Source: Dictyoglomaceae bacterium (GTDB taxonomy: Bacteria; Dictyoglomota; Dictyoglomia; Dictyoglomales; Dictyoglomaceae). Taken from it: a stretch of DNA of 6,260 nt. A program made the translations under genes and the position numbers. Each line of letters starts with the position of its first letter. Position 1 is the stretch's first letter. Location of the stretch: contig JAPYWU010000088.1 of assembly GCA_028276205.1 (NCBI GenBank), forward strand, positions 1 through 6,260, given 5' to 3'. Below, piece after piece: positions 1 to 6,016 of the stretch. Below the pieces are notes generated by a model, which saw only the letters and a program-made list of their open reading frames with translations, was not told the origin of the DNA and did no database searches.

Positions 1-11
1 ATTTTCTTCAT
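1..11 (-). CDS. Start of a gene truncated by the left window edge
   Basis: On the minus strand the first codons read ATG AAG AAA (Met-Lys-Lys), then the window ends. The call rests on an almost ideal Shine-Dalgarno, AGGAGGTGA, at 19-27, seven bases before the ATG. A Met-Lys-Lys start is shared by most of the exported proteins in this window and would fit a signal peptide, but three residues cannot identify a product. The gene is divergent from the restriction-enzyme remnant that begins about 50 bases away. Confidence 0.6.
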
Positions 12-18
12 ATTTACA

Positions 19-27
19 TCACCTCCT
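19..27 (-). promoter_or_regulatory. Strong ribosome-binding site for the truncated left-edge gene
   Basis: The minus strand reads AGGAGGTGA, a nine-base match to the complement of the 16S rRNA 3' end, with seven bases between it and the ATG at 11-9. It is the strongest Shine-Dalgarno in the window. I could not pick a convincing -10/-35 pair for this gene in the AT-rich stretch to its right. Confidence 0.75.
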
Positions 28-60
28 GTTAACTAATAATAACCAGTCAAAAGGTCATAA

Positions 61-392
61 ATGGTCCCTTTAATAAAATTTAAAAAGAAGAATTTACTTA
101 ATATGGATGTAAAAGGTAAAATCATTAAATTATTAATAGAACTTTTGAAGGATATATAACAGAAAAAGAAAACATCTATGGGCAATTACAAAAACTCTTA
201 AGAATAGAGATTAAACCTACTCCAGATAAATGGTATAGGTTATATAATGTAGATTTTTATATAGAGGTTTCAAATAAGTATATAGGGTTACAGATAAAAC
301 CGATATCATATGAACAAACCCCAGAAATTTATAAATGGAAAGAATGGCTTAGCAAAACTCATTAAAAATTTGAAAGAGAAATTGAAGGATAA
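61..392 (+). pseudogene. Decayed type II restriction endonuclease fragment, MjaI-like family
   Basis: The reading frame from 129 to 362 gives about 78 residues with no ATG, GTG or TTG, so it cannot start by itself. It contains NRTFEGYITEKENIYGQLQ, then YNVDFYIEV and YIGLQIKP, then YKWKEWLSKTH before a TAA at 363-365. After that stop the same frame continues KFEREIEG. From memory, this matches the core of restriction endonucleases annotated as MjaI family, where the last block reads like WLxxTHxKFxxxxGG, so the TAA appears to replace one Lys codon. Asp (252-254) followed 12 residues later by Gln-x-Lys (291-299) would be the PD-(D/E)xK-type nuclease site. An ATG at 61 with AAAAGG before it opens a different frame (61-159, 32 residues) ending in KGKIIKLLI, which would join the remnant by a frameshift near 136-140. 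The N-terminal half and the true C-terminus are missing, and no methyltransferase partner is visible. The family name is recall and needs a search; the coding-remnant status is much surer. Confidence 0.68.
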
Positions 393-409
393 TCTTTTGA
401 ATAATCCTT
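385..409 (+). terminator. Weak hairpin followed by a T-rich run
   Basis: AAGGATAAT (385-393) can pair with ATAATCCTT (401-409), leaving one A-A mismatch and a seven-base loop. A pyrimidine-rich stretch (TTCTCCCCTTTTCT) follows. The stem has only two G-C pairs, so it would be a poor terminator at high temperature. It may be a chance palindrome at the broken end of the restriction-enzyme remnant. Confidence 0.25.
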
Positions 410-482
410 TCTCCCCTTTTCTGCGCTTTCCTTTTCTTTCTTTATTTAATTTTGGTGAAAAATGATAATTTATTTTTATAAA

Positions 483-511
483 TTGCTTTTTTCTTCTATT
501 TTTATTAATAT
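483..511 (+). promoter_or_regulatory. Candidate promoter for the photolyase gene
   Basis: TTGCTT (483-488) and TAATAT (506-511) are each four-of-six matches to the sigma-70 -35 and -10 boxes, with the ideal 17-base spacing. Transcription would start near 518, leaving a leader of about 37 bases with AGAGGA (543-548) before the ATG at 555. No operator-like repeat is seen here. The whole 393-554 stretch is AT-rich, so the match could be chance. Confidence 0.45.
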
Positions 512-554
512 GGACTCTAAGAGATATATTATTTTTATATAAAGAGGAATTACC

Positions 555-1931
555 ATGGAAATTAAGAAAGAATTTGAAAACAGAATTAAAGTTTTAAATA
601 ATAAATCCTTTAATAATAATGGTAAATATATTGTCTATTGGATGAATCATAGTCATAGAGCATATTTTAATCATAGTCTTGAGTTTGCTATAGAGTTAGC
701 TAATATATATCAAAAACCTCTTTTAGTTTATTTTCCAATCACAGATAAATATAGATTTTCAAATGTCAGATACTACAAATTTATGTTAGATGGAATTTTA
801 GAGGCTAAAAAATCCATTGAAGAAAGAGGAATTAAATTTATTTTGGAAAAAGTAGATGACATAAAACAAAAAATCCTTGAAATATCAAAAAGTTCTTTTG
901 CTTTAATCCTTGATAAAGCTTATTTAAGATACTATAGAAATCTTCATAAAAAAATAGCAGATGAAATAGACATACCTGTTTTTGAGGTTGAATCCGATGT
1001 TTGTATTCCAGTTAAGATAGCCTCAGATAAACAAGAATTTTATGCCTTTAACTTTAGAAAAAAAATTTATAATCTTTTAGATAGATTTCTAATTCCCATA
1101 GAACCAAGAATACCCAAAATCTTATCTGTTAATCTTGATTTTGGAATAAAGGAGCTAACTATAAATAATTCCTTGGAAATTTTAAACACTCTTAATATAG
1201 ATAAAAACATAAGTATATCACCTTTTGTAGGTGGATACAGCAATGCTAAAAAATACTTAGAAGATTTTATTAATAAAAAGTTATATAAATATAAAGAATT
1301 AAGATCTCATCCAGAGCTTGATTATCAATCAAATCTAAGCCCTTACTTACATTTTGGTCAGATATCACCTATAGAAATTGTATTAGAAATCCTATCAAAG
1401 TATAAACAAAGAGATGATAACTTAGAAAGCTTTCTCAATGAGCTTATAGTTTGGAGAGAACTTGCAAGAAACTTTTGTTATTATAATCCGAGTTATAACC
1501 AATACGAAGGAATTCCTGAATGGGCTAAACAAACCTTAGAAGAACATAAAAAAGATAAAAGAGAATATATTTATACTTTAGAAGAATTTGAAAAGGCAAA
1601 AACTCATGATGAATACTGGAACTCTGCCCAATTAGAACTTTTAAAAACAGGAAAAATGCATAACTATATGAGAATGTACTGGTGTAAAAAAATTATAGAA
1701 TGGACAAAAGATCCAAAAGAAGCCTTTGATATAGCCTGCTATTTAAATGATAAATATGAAGTTGACGGGAGAGACCCAAATGGTTATGCAGGAATCTCTT
1801 GGTGTTTTGGAACCCATGACAGACCTTGGAAAGAAAGAAAAATCTTTGGAAAAATAAGATATATGAGTTCTTCAGGTTTGGAATCTAAATTTGATATGAA
1901 AAAATATGTAGAAAAAGTAAGAAATCTGTAA
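555..1931 (+). CDS. phr: Class II CPD photolyase (deoxyribodipyrimidine photo-lyase)
   Basis: This cytosolic FAD flavoenzyme (EC 4.1.99.3) uses blue or near-UV light to split cyclobutane pyrimidine dimers in DNA. The 458 residues match the usual length of class II enzymes. Residues 25-180 form the Rossmann-like antenna domain, opening with YIVYWMNHSHRAYFNHSLEF (25-44). The helical FAD-binding domain carries SNLSPYLHFGQIS (259-271), NELIVWREL (295-303) and the class II signature DGRDPNGYAGISWCFG (404-419), then HDRPW and KIRYMS (433-438). Trp355, Trp376 and Trp383 are spaced 21 and 7, exactly like the electron-transfer triad known from the Methanosarcina mazei class II enzyme (W360, W381, W388), so photoreduction of FAD should work. 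There is no 4Fe-4S cysteine cluster, as expected for this class. AGAGGA six bases before the ATG supports the start. The gene appears to stand alone, with its own promoter and about 195 bases before the next gene. It is intact, unlike the restriction-enzyme remnant upstream. Confidence 0.95.
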   Translation: MEIKKEFENRIKVLNNKSFNNNGKYIVYWMNHSHRAYFNHSLEFAIELANIYQKPLLVYFPITDKYRFSNVRYYKFMLDGILEAKKSIEERGIKFILEKVDDIKQKILEISKSSFALILDKAYLRYYRNLHKKIADEIDIPVFEVESDVCIPVKIASDKQEFYAFNFRKKIYNLLDRFLIPIEPRIPKILSVNLDFGIKELTINNSLEILNTLNIDKNISISPFVGGYSNAKKYLEDFINKKLYKYKELRSHPELDYQSNLSPYLHFGQISPIEIVLEILSKYKQRDDNLESFLNELIVWRELARNFCYYNPSYNQYEGIPEWAKQTLEEHKKDKREYIYTLEEFEKAKTHDEYWNSAQLELLKTGKMHNYMRMYWCKKIIEWTKDPKEAFDIACYLNDKYEVDGRDPNGYAGISWCFGTHDRPWKERKIFGKIRYMSSSGLESKFDMKKYVEKVRNL

Positions 1932-2000
1932 AAAATACCAAAAAAACTACTTTAATAATCGTAGCTTAAAAATAGTACCATTTTATATTCATTTTTATTA

Positions 2001-2029
2001 TTTAAAATTTTTATAAATTATGTTAAAAT
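2001..2029 (+). promoter_or_regulatory. Candidate promoter for the exported-protein operon
   Basis: TTTAAA (2001-2006, four of six) and TAAAAT (2024-2029, five of six) are separated by 17 bases. The expected start site, near 2036, falls exactly where the leader inverted repeat begins (TGGGGAAA at 2036-2043). That coincidence makes the call more credible than its AT-rich boxes alone. It would drive the genes at 2127 and 2672. Confidence 0.5.
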
Positions 2030-2035
2030 GATTTA

Positions 2036-2116
2036 TGGGGAAAATAATAAATATATAAAGACTACTCCTAACGATTAAAATCTTTATATTTCCCCAATAG
2101 CGATTAATAAGGGGGG
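2036..2116 (+). promoter_or_regulatory. Structured 5' leader with a C-run that can mask the RBS
   Basis: TGGGGAAA (2036-2043) pairs with TTTCCCCA (2089-2096), and TATAAAGA (2054-2061) pairs with TCTTTATA (2081-2088). This gives 16 base pairs, a ten-base bulge on the left side and a 19-base loop. The CCCC at 2092-2095 could instead pair with the Shine-Dalgarno GGGGGG (2111-2116) across a 15-base loop. CTCCT in the apical loop (2065-2069) can also pair with AGGGG of the Shine-Dalgarno. The motif CGATTAA occurs twice (2072-2078 and 2101-2107). I do not recognise a named riboswitch class. The pairings are seen in the sequence; a regulatory role is inference. Confidence 0.45.
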
Positions 2117-2126
2117 TAAATAAAAG

Positions 2127-2641
2127 ATGAAAAAGAGTATATTAGTTACCTTATTTTTTTTCTCAATCATATTAATCATCACCTTAGGTAGTACATGGAA
2201 AAATAAAAACTACGATGGATCTTCGTTTCCATATATAGGAGGGTTATTATGCCATGATGGAGATTATGTAGAATTTTATGTTGATCCTGAATATAATGGC
2301 TTCTATTATATGACTCACTATAATACTGAAGTAAATTTAGAACCTTACTTTTGGGATTCTGCAAAAAATAAATGGGTGGATTAGGAACTACTCTTACCTT
2401 ACCATCTAATGTATATCCAGTAGGAGAGCCTTTTAATACTTCTCCATGGGCATGGGTATCCTTGCAGAAAAATTATGTGGGTAAAACAATACAACTTAGG
2501 CTTGTAGAAAATAGAACAGTAAACAATCATTACTGCCCATCAAACGATATAATCATAAAATTTAAGTCAAAGGATCAAGTAAAATATTGGAAAGGTGTTG
2601 ATTCTGAAAGTTGGTGCGATTTAGATCAAGTAGCAAAATAA
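2127..2641 (+). pseudogene. Secreted hypothetical protein gene split by an apparent -1 frameshift
   Basis: Frame one (2127-2384) gives 85 residues: a signal peptide (MKKS then a hydrophobic stretch to about residue 21) and an aromatic-rich part ending KNKWVD before TAG. A second frame (ATG at 2372, to 2641) gives 89 residues starting GGLGTTLTLPSNVYP and ending DLDQVAK. The two overlap by 13 bases and neither half looks complete. If GTGGATTAGGA near 2376-2386 was once GTGGATTTAGGA, the product is a continuous 171 residues through WVDLGTTLTLPS, so loss of one T explains the break. The inner ATG has no good Shine-Dalgarno, which argues against two genes. I do not recognise a family. The mature part is rich in Tyr, Trp, Gly and short beta-like stretches, with three Cys (LLCHDG, NHYCPSN, SWCDL), and should lie outside the cytoplasmic membrane. 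GGGGGG lies ten bases before ATG 2127. It is probably cotranscribed with the gene at 2672, 30 bases on. A sequencing error is possible, in which case this is an intact CDS. Confidence 0.7.
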
Positions 2642-2671
2642 ATCTGATCATATTAAATTTAAGGAGGCAAA

Positions 2672-4099
2672 ATGAAGAAAATATACTTTATATTTTCTCT
2701 ATTAATAATTTTTTTATTAACCCTTTCTTTTAGTCAAACAAACCTTTCCTATGCCAGGTTAGAGGGGAACATATATCATAAAGAGGATGGAAAACCTATT
2801 GAAGGAGCTATGATAAAGATTTTAGGAACAGATTGTGTAGGATTTAGTGATGAAGACGGTAAATATGTGATAAAAAACATTCCAATAGTTGGTGATCAAG
2901 AAACATATACTATAGAAATCTATGAACCAAATTTCAATACTGTTACTCTCAGAAAAATGGAAACAATTAAATCAGGGATAAACCAAATGGATTTTAATAT
3001 ATCTCTATCTCAATTCTTTAAAAAATACTATAAAACTATAGATATAGCTCATCCATTTTCAATAAAATTAACCAATGATTCCTGCTACATAATATCGGGT
3101 ATAATCACACCTAAAAATACATCTAAAAATGATTTATATTTATTAAAGATAGACAAATATGGTAGAAAGGTTTGGGGTAGAACATACAGTATTGGTCAGA
3201 ATATAATAAATGCTTACGTGGATGTAAATAATAATAATGAATTTATAGTTACAGCTACCATAGCTTTTCAAGATCAAGGTTACAATATATATCTTTTGAA
3301 GTTGGATAGTAACGGCAAGATTATTTGGGAAAAGAATACTGGAAGATCTGATTGGGATGAAGTTGCTCATGATTTCATTATAACCAATGAAGGAGATTAT
3401 GTAGTAGTAGGATATGTAAATCTTAGAAATGATAAAGATGTAAAAAAAGATAACTATATCGTAAAATTTAACAAAAATGGTGAGAAGATTTGGGATAAGG
3501 TCTATGGAGGAAAAGATAATGATTATTTTAAAAGGGTAACTCAAGCGGTTAATGGAGATTATATAGTGGTAGGTTGGACAACACCAGATGATAAACCTTC
3601 TTACTCTACATATTATAGAATAGATAAGAACGGTAACATAATCTGGAACAAAAAGATAACTACCGATGCTCCTAATTTTGCAAGAGGAATAATTTCAGCT
3701 CCTCAGGGATATGTAATAGTTGGTATAGTATACAGAAATACAAGTGAGTATAAAAATACAATAGGAACCTATTGGGTAAATATTGATGATAAAGGGGATG
3801 TATTAAGTAAAAAGGAATTCTTTACAAAGGGTAGAGATAATGTAGTAGAATCCATAACGAGAAATTCAAAATCTTATATTTTAACAGGTTTTGTAAATTT
3901 TCATGATAAAAGAATTCCTAATTCCTATATACTTAAAGTTGATTTAAAAGGAGATTTTGTAGGAGAGATAATTGAAAACAAAGATTATCCAAATTTTATT
4001 CCATATGTTATAAATGAAAAGGACATTTATTTTACTTTTTTAGGATATACAGAACAAGATAATGATAAGGATATTTTTGTATATAAACTTTCCCTTTAA
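2672..4099 (+). CDS. Exported carboxypeptidase-regulatory-like domain plus seven-blade beta-propeller protein
   Basis: The 475 residues begin with a signal peptide (Lys2-Lys3, hydrophobic core 4-20, cleavage probably within 20-28). Residues 29-111 resemble a carboxypeptidase-D regulatory-like (prealbumin-like) domain: LEGNIYHKEDGKPIEGAMIKI, with SDEDGKYVIKNIP (59-71) as the family's typical turn. Residues 115-475 hold about seven repeats of 45-55 residues with the pattern Y-(L/I)-x-K-(L/I)-D-x-x-G-x-x-x-W followed by G-x-Y-(I/V)-V-V-G. Clear copies are LLKIDKYGRKVW (157-168), LLKLDSNGKIIW (208-219), IVKFNKNGEKIW (263-274) and YRIDKNGNIIW (315-325). The last repeat ends at YKLSL without its outer strand, while FFKKYYKTIDI (115-125) resembles a lone outer strand, the usual way a propeller ring closes. 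No catalytic motif is seen. A surface binding or scaffold role is inference. AAGGAGG (2661-2667) lies four bases before the ATG. It follows the frameshifted gene by 30 bases and shares its promoter. Its stop codon abuts the stop of the convergent HEPN gene. Confidence 0.8.
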   Translation: MKKIYFIFSLLIIFLLTLSFSQTNLSYARLEGNIYHKEDGKPIEGAMIKILGTDCVGFSDEDGKYVIKNIPIVGDQETYTIEIYEPNFNTVTLRKMETIKSGINQMDFNISLSQFFKKYYKTIDIAHPFSIKLTNDSCYIISGIITPKNTSKNDLYLLKIDKYGRKVWGRTYSIGQNIINAYVDVNNNNEFIVTATIAFQDQGYNIYLLKLDSNGKIIWEKNTGRSDWDEVAHDFIITNEGDYVVVGYVNLRNDKDVKKDNYIVKFNKNGEKIWDKVYGGKDNDYFKRVTQAVNGDYIVVGWTTPDDKPSYSTYYRIDKNGNIIWNKKITTDAPNFARGIISAPQGYVIVGIVYRNTSEYKNTIGTYWVNIDDKGDVLSKKEFFTKGRDNVVESITRNSKSYILTGFVNFHDKRIPNSYILKVDLKGDFVGEIIENKDYPNFIPYVINEKDIYFTFLGYTEQDNDKDIFVYKLSL

Positions 4100-4561
4100 T
4101 TAGAGAAGGCTTTTAAGCCAAGATTTAAAATTATATAAGTCTCTTTTTATAAGATCCCAGTTTCTTAAAAGTTTATCTTTTAAGAACTCTATCTTTTCAG
4201 GAATAATTTCATAAGTATATGCATGTCTAAATATGTGTCTAAAACCTCTAAGCTCATCAAGGATAGCATAACTTTCTTTTGATAATATCTTTGGTCTGAT
4301 GCCAGATATTTCAATAGTCATCCTCTTCAAAAGCTCCTTATGATAATAATCCAAGTTTTCTATTTCATTTTCAAATATTTTAGCTATTTCTCTAAATAAA
4401 TCCTCAAAGGCATTATAAAGATTATGAAGATTATATGCTAAATAAACAGTCTTTTCCTTTGTTTCTGGATTTATCTCTCTAATTTCAGATAGTATTTTAT
4501 CTATCTCTTCTTCTTGAGACTCCATATATCCTAAAAGTAAACTAATTTTTTCTTTCTTCAT
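4100..4561 (-). CDS. HEPN-domain toxin, HepT-like ribonuclease
   Basis: This 153-residue, mostly alpha-helical protein is rich in Glu, Lys and Leu. Its key motif is RHIFRHAY at 108-115: Arg108, four residues, His113, one residue, Tyr115. This is the RX4HXY signature of HepT toxins, where Arg and His form the RNase site and the Tyr is the residue AMPylated by the partner MntA. It is longer than the roughly 110-140 residues common in HepT and looks like the longer HepT-like subgroup. Residues 1-80 are predicted long helices that would build the HEPN four-helix bundle and dimer. The gene overlaps the nucleotidyltransferase gene by four bases (ATGA at 4561-4558), so translation is coupled. AAGGA at 4570-4566, inside the end of that gene, gives it a good ribosome-binding site. 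The family role (cleaving RNA, often tRNA, when unmodified) is established for studied members. Activity of this one is inference, but all motif residues are present. Confidence 0.85.
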   Translation of the reverse strand: MKKEKISLLLGYMESQEEEIDKILSEIREINPETKEKTVYLAYNLHNLYNAFEDLFREIAKIFENEIENLDYYHKELLKRMTIEISGIRPKILSKESYAILDELRGFRHIFRHAYTYEIIPEKIEFLKDKLLRNWDLIKRDLYNFKSWLKSLL

Positions 4562-4893
4562 TTTATCCTTAATCCAAGATTATAAATTTTTTCTTTAAAC
4601 TTACAATATTCAAGCTCCAAAAGATCAATATTTCTTCCTACAATATCCTCCAAATCTGAAAAAATTCTAAAATAATTCTCTTTTAAACCTTCTACTGCTA
4701 TATCCACATCCGATGAATCATAAAAACAATATTCCTCAAGTATGGAGCCAAAAATATAAACTTTTTCTACCTTTTTATCCTTAAAATATTCTTTAATCTT
4801 TGGCACTAACTCTTCCAATAGTTTTTTCCTTTTAAGCTCCCTTTCCTCTTTTTCCTTTAAAATTTTTTCTTCCCAAATAGATATATCAAACAT
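4558..4893 (-). CDS. Minimal nucleotidyltransferase (MNT) antitoxin, MntA-like
   Basis: This 111-residue protein belongs to the DNA polymerase beta-type nucleotidyltransferase family. Residues 1-40 form a charged helix rich in Lys and Glu. VEKVYIFGS (42-50) starts the active site, followed by DSSDVDIAV (59-67), with NIDLLEL (88-94) supplying the third acidic strand. Candidate metal-binding residues are Asp62, Asp64 and Asp90. The Gly-Ser pair is separated from Asp-x-Asp by 11 residues, one more than the usual ten. In MntA/HepT modules this enzyme neutralises HepT by adding AMP to the Tyr of its RX4HXY motif; that is known for the family and inferred here. The antitoxin comes first in the operon and overlaps the toxin by four bases. 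No Shine-Dalgarno precedes the ATG: the upstream bases are two TATACT copies and a hairpin, suggesting a leaderless or very short-leader mRNA. An internal TTG start near codon 26 would remove the N-terminal helix and seems less likely. Confidence 0.85.
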   Translation of the reverse strand: MFDISIWEEKILKEKEERELKRKKLLEELVPKIKEYFKDKKVEKVYIFGSILEEYCFYDSSDVDIAVEGLKENYFRIFSDLEDIVGRNIDLLELEYCKFKEKIYNLGLRIK

Positions 4894-4905
4894 AGTATAA
4901 GTATA
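4894..4905 (-). promoter_or_regulatory. Tandem TATACT -10-like boxes just before the MNT gene
   Basis: On the minus strand TATACT occurs twice in direct succession (4905-4900 and 4899-4894), one base to none from the ATG region at 4893. Each is a five-of-six match to TATAAT. Using the upstream copy, transcription would begin at or within a base or two of the ATG, giving a leaderless message. A partial -35 (TTAATC, 4927-4922) lies 16 bases upstream, in the loop of the lipoprotein terminator. The boxes are plain to see; their use as a promoter is inference. Confidence 0.45.
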
Positions 4906-4908
4906 ACA

Positions 4909-4939
4909 TAAGGGGGAGATTGATTAAATCTCCCCCTTA
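4909..4939 (-). terminator. Strong hairpin terminator after the lipoprotein gene
   Basis: TAAGGGGGAGAT (4909-4920) and ATCTCCCCCTTA (4928-4939) pair perfectly over 12 base pairs with a seven-base loop. It begins 12 bases after the lipoprotein stop codon on the minus strand. The bases that follow (TGTTATACTTATACT) are T-rich but not a clean U-tract. It separates the lipoprotein unit from the MNT/HEPN operon. Because the stem is symmetrical it could also stop antisense transcripts on the plus strand, where AAAATTTTAAT follows. Confidence 0.8.
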
Positions 4940-4951
4940 AAATTTTAATCT

Positions 4952-6016
4952 TTAAAATTCAAGAGCTACATCATATATCTGTGATTCATCATAGGTACCA
5001 ATCATAGAATGTGGTCCATAGGGCCAATATGCCATATTATAACCTTGTTGCCCAAATGGATTTTGTCCTATAAAGAATAACTGTTGATTATCTAATTGAG
5101 TATTATAATTTGCTTCTGCAATAAGAGTATCATCAAGATAGATCTTTATTTTTCCTTGAGTTGCACTCCATGTAAAGGCAATCTTGTAAAATTTATAAGG
5201 AGAAAGGGAATAAATATAATCTGTATCCGCATAGGACCAACCCGAACCACTCCAAGTCCCTGCTGAAAAGTTATTATAACCACCACTAAAACCAGCCCAT
5301 ATACAAAAAGACCCAGAAAAAGCACCTAACCAGCCAACAGTATCCATAAGAAACCCACCCTTAGGATTATCTATTGCATTATATACTTCATACATATTAG
5401 GGTCTGGCTTAAAATAGAAAATTATGGTCCCCTCTGTAGGATTTAAATAGGAGGTTGGATAACATATATAGCTATCAAAGTAATTAAGATACACTCCCAT
5501 ACTACCAGATACACCTTGTGTATAGGTTATGCTTCTTACTGATGATATAGTCTCTCCATAAAATGAACTTGTATATTGAGTGTCGTTATTTGTATATCCT
5601 TCAAAATGATCTTCAAACACAGGACTTACTGTTCCAGAACTTGCTGTAGTAAAGCTCCAAACTGGACCTTCTTTCACTCCACCCTTACCATCCTTTGCTA
5701 CTACTTTCCAATAATATTTAGTATTAGGATTAAGATTTTCCACAGTATAGCTTGTAGTAGTATTACCTTCCTTTACAAGAGTTGGATTTTCTAAAGTTCC
5801 AAAATATACATCATAGGTCAAGGTATCTCCATCAGGATCACTACATGTCCAAGAAAGAGTAACTGTTGTCGCTACATCAGTTTCATTATCTTGAGGATTT
5901 GGAGTTGTAGGTGCTGTTGGTGGCTGATTTGTGACTGTAGGCTTTGTAACACATCCACTTGCTAAAAAGATAAGGATAAAGGAAAGCAAAAAGAGTTTAA
6001 AAAAGGATTTTTTCAT
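4952..6016 (-). CDS. Lipoprotein with FN3 domain and LamG-like jelly-roll domain
   Basis: The 354 residues start with a lipoprotein signal peptide: MKKSFFK, a hydrophobic core (8-18) and the lipobox LASGC, with Cys22 as the lipidated residue. A Thr/Pro-rich linker (23-41) leads to a fibronectin type III-like domain at about 42-124, recognisable by VTLSWTCSDPDGDTLTYDVY (52-71), LNPNTKYYWKVVAKDG (95-110) and the closing WSFTT (120-124). Residues 133-354 fit a concanavalin-like LamG fold: GTIIFYFKP (196-204), FYKIAFTWSATQGKIKIYLD (276-295) and the closing IGTYDESQIYDVALEF pattern (339-354), typical of a jelly-roll's last strand. Such domains bind carbohydrate or protein partners at the cell surface. 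No glycosidase catalytic motif is seen, so a binding or adhesion role is inference. GAGGGG (6028-6023) lies six bases before the ATG. The gene is monocistronic, with a structured leader upstream and a hairpin terminator downstream. Confidence 0.9.
   Translation of the reverse strand: MKKSFFKLFLLSFILIFLASGCVTKPTVTNQPPTAPTTPNPQDNETDVATTVTLSWTCSDPDGDTLTYDVYFGTLENPTLVKEGNTTTSYTVENLNPNTKYYWKVVAKDGKGGVKEGPVWSFTTASSGTVSPVFEDHFEGYTNNDTQYTSSFYGETISSVRSITYTQGVSGSMGVYLNYFDSYICYPTSYLNPTEGTIIFYFKPDPNMYEVYNAIDNPKGGFLMDTVGWLGAFSGSFCIWAGFSGGYNNFSAGTWSGSGWSYADTDYIYSLSPYKFYKIAFTWSATQGKIKIYLDDTLIAEANYNTQLDNQQLFFIGQNPFGQQGYNMAYWPYGPHSMIGTYDESQIYDVALEF

Noticed and set aside
1947..1964. CTAC/GTAG hairpin as photolyase terminator
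   Set aside because: Only four base pairs with a ten-base loop, and no proper T-run. No convincing terminator is seen after the photolyase.
2036..2116. Known riboswitch class in the 2127 leader
   Set aside because: I compared it with conserved cores I remember (preQ1, c-di-GMP, SAM, fluoride) and saw no match. It is reported only as an unclassified structured leader.
2179..2364. Minus-strand open frame of 61 codons
   Set aside because: It lies wholly inside the signal-peptide gene at 2127, has no ribosome-binding site and no recognisable protein pattern.
2363..2381. Programmed -1 frameshift at the A6 run in the 2127 gene
   Set aside because: A slip on the A-run (2363-2368) would meet TAA at 2369-2371 in the new frame. 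The change of frame must occur after 2371, where no slippery heptamer is present. A one-base deletion is simpler.
3143..3544. Minus-strand open frame of 133 codons
   Set aside because: It is antisense to the clear propeller repeats. Its Ile/Tyr-rich product is what reversed AT-rich coding DNA gives, not a plausible membrane protein with a start signal.
4108..4119. GGCTTTTAAGCC palindrome as a bidirectional terminator
   Set aside because: The stem is five pairs with a two-base loop, lies inside the HEPN coding region, and has no T-run on either strand.
5576..5794. Plus-strand open frame of 72 codons
   Set aside because: It is antisense to the FN3 part of the lipoprotein gene and has no Shine-Dalgarno.
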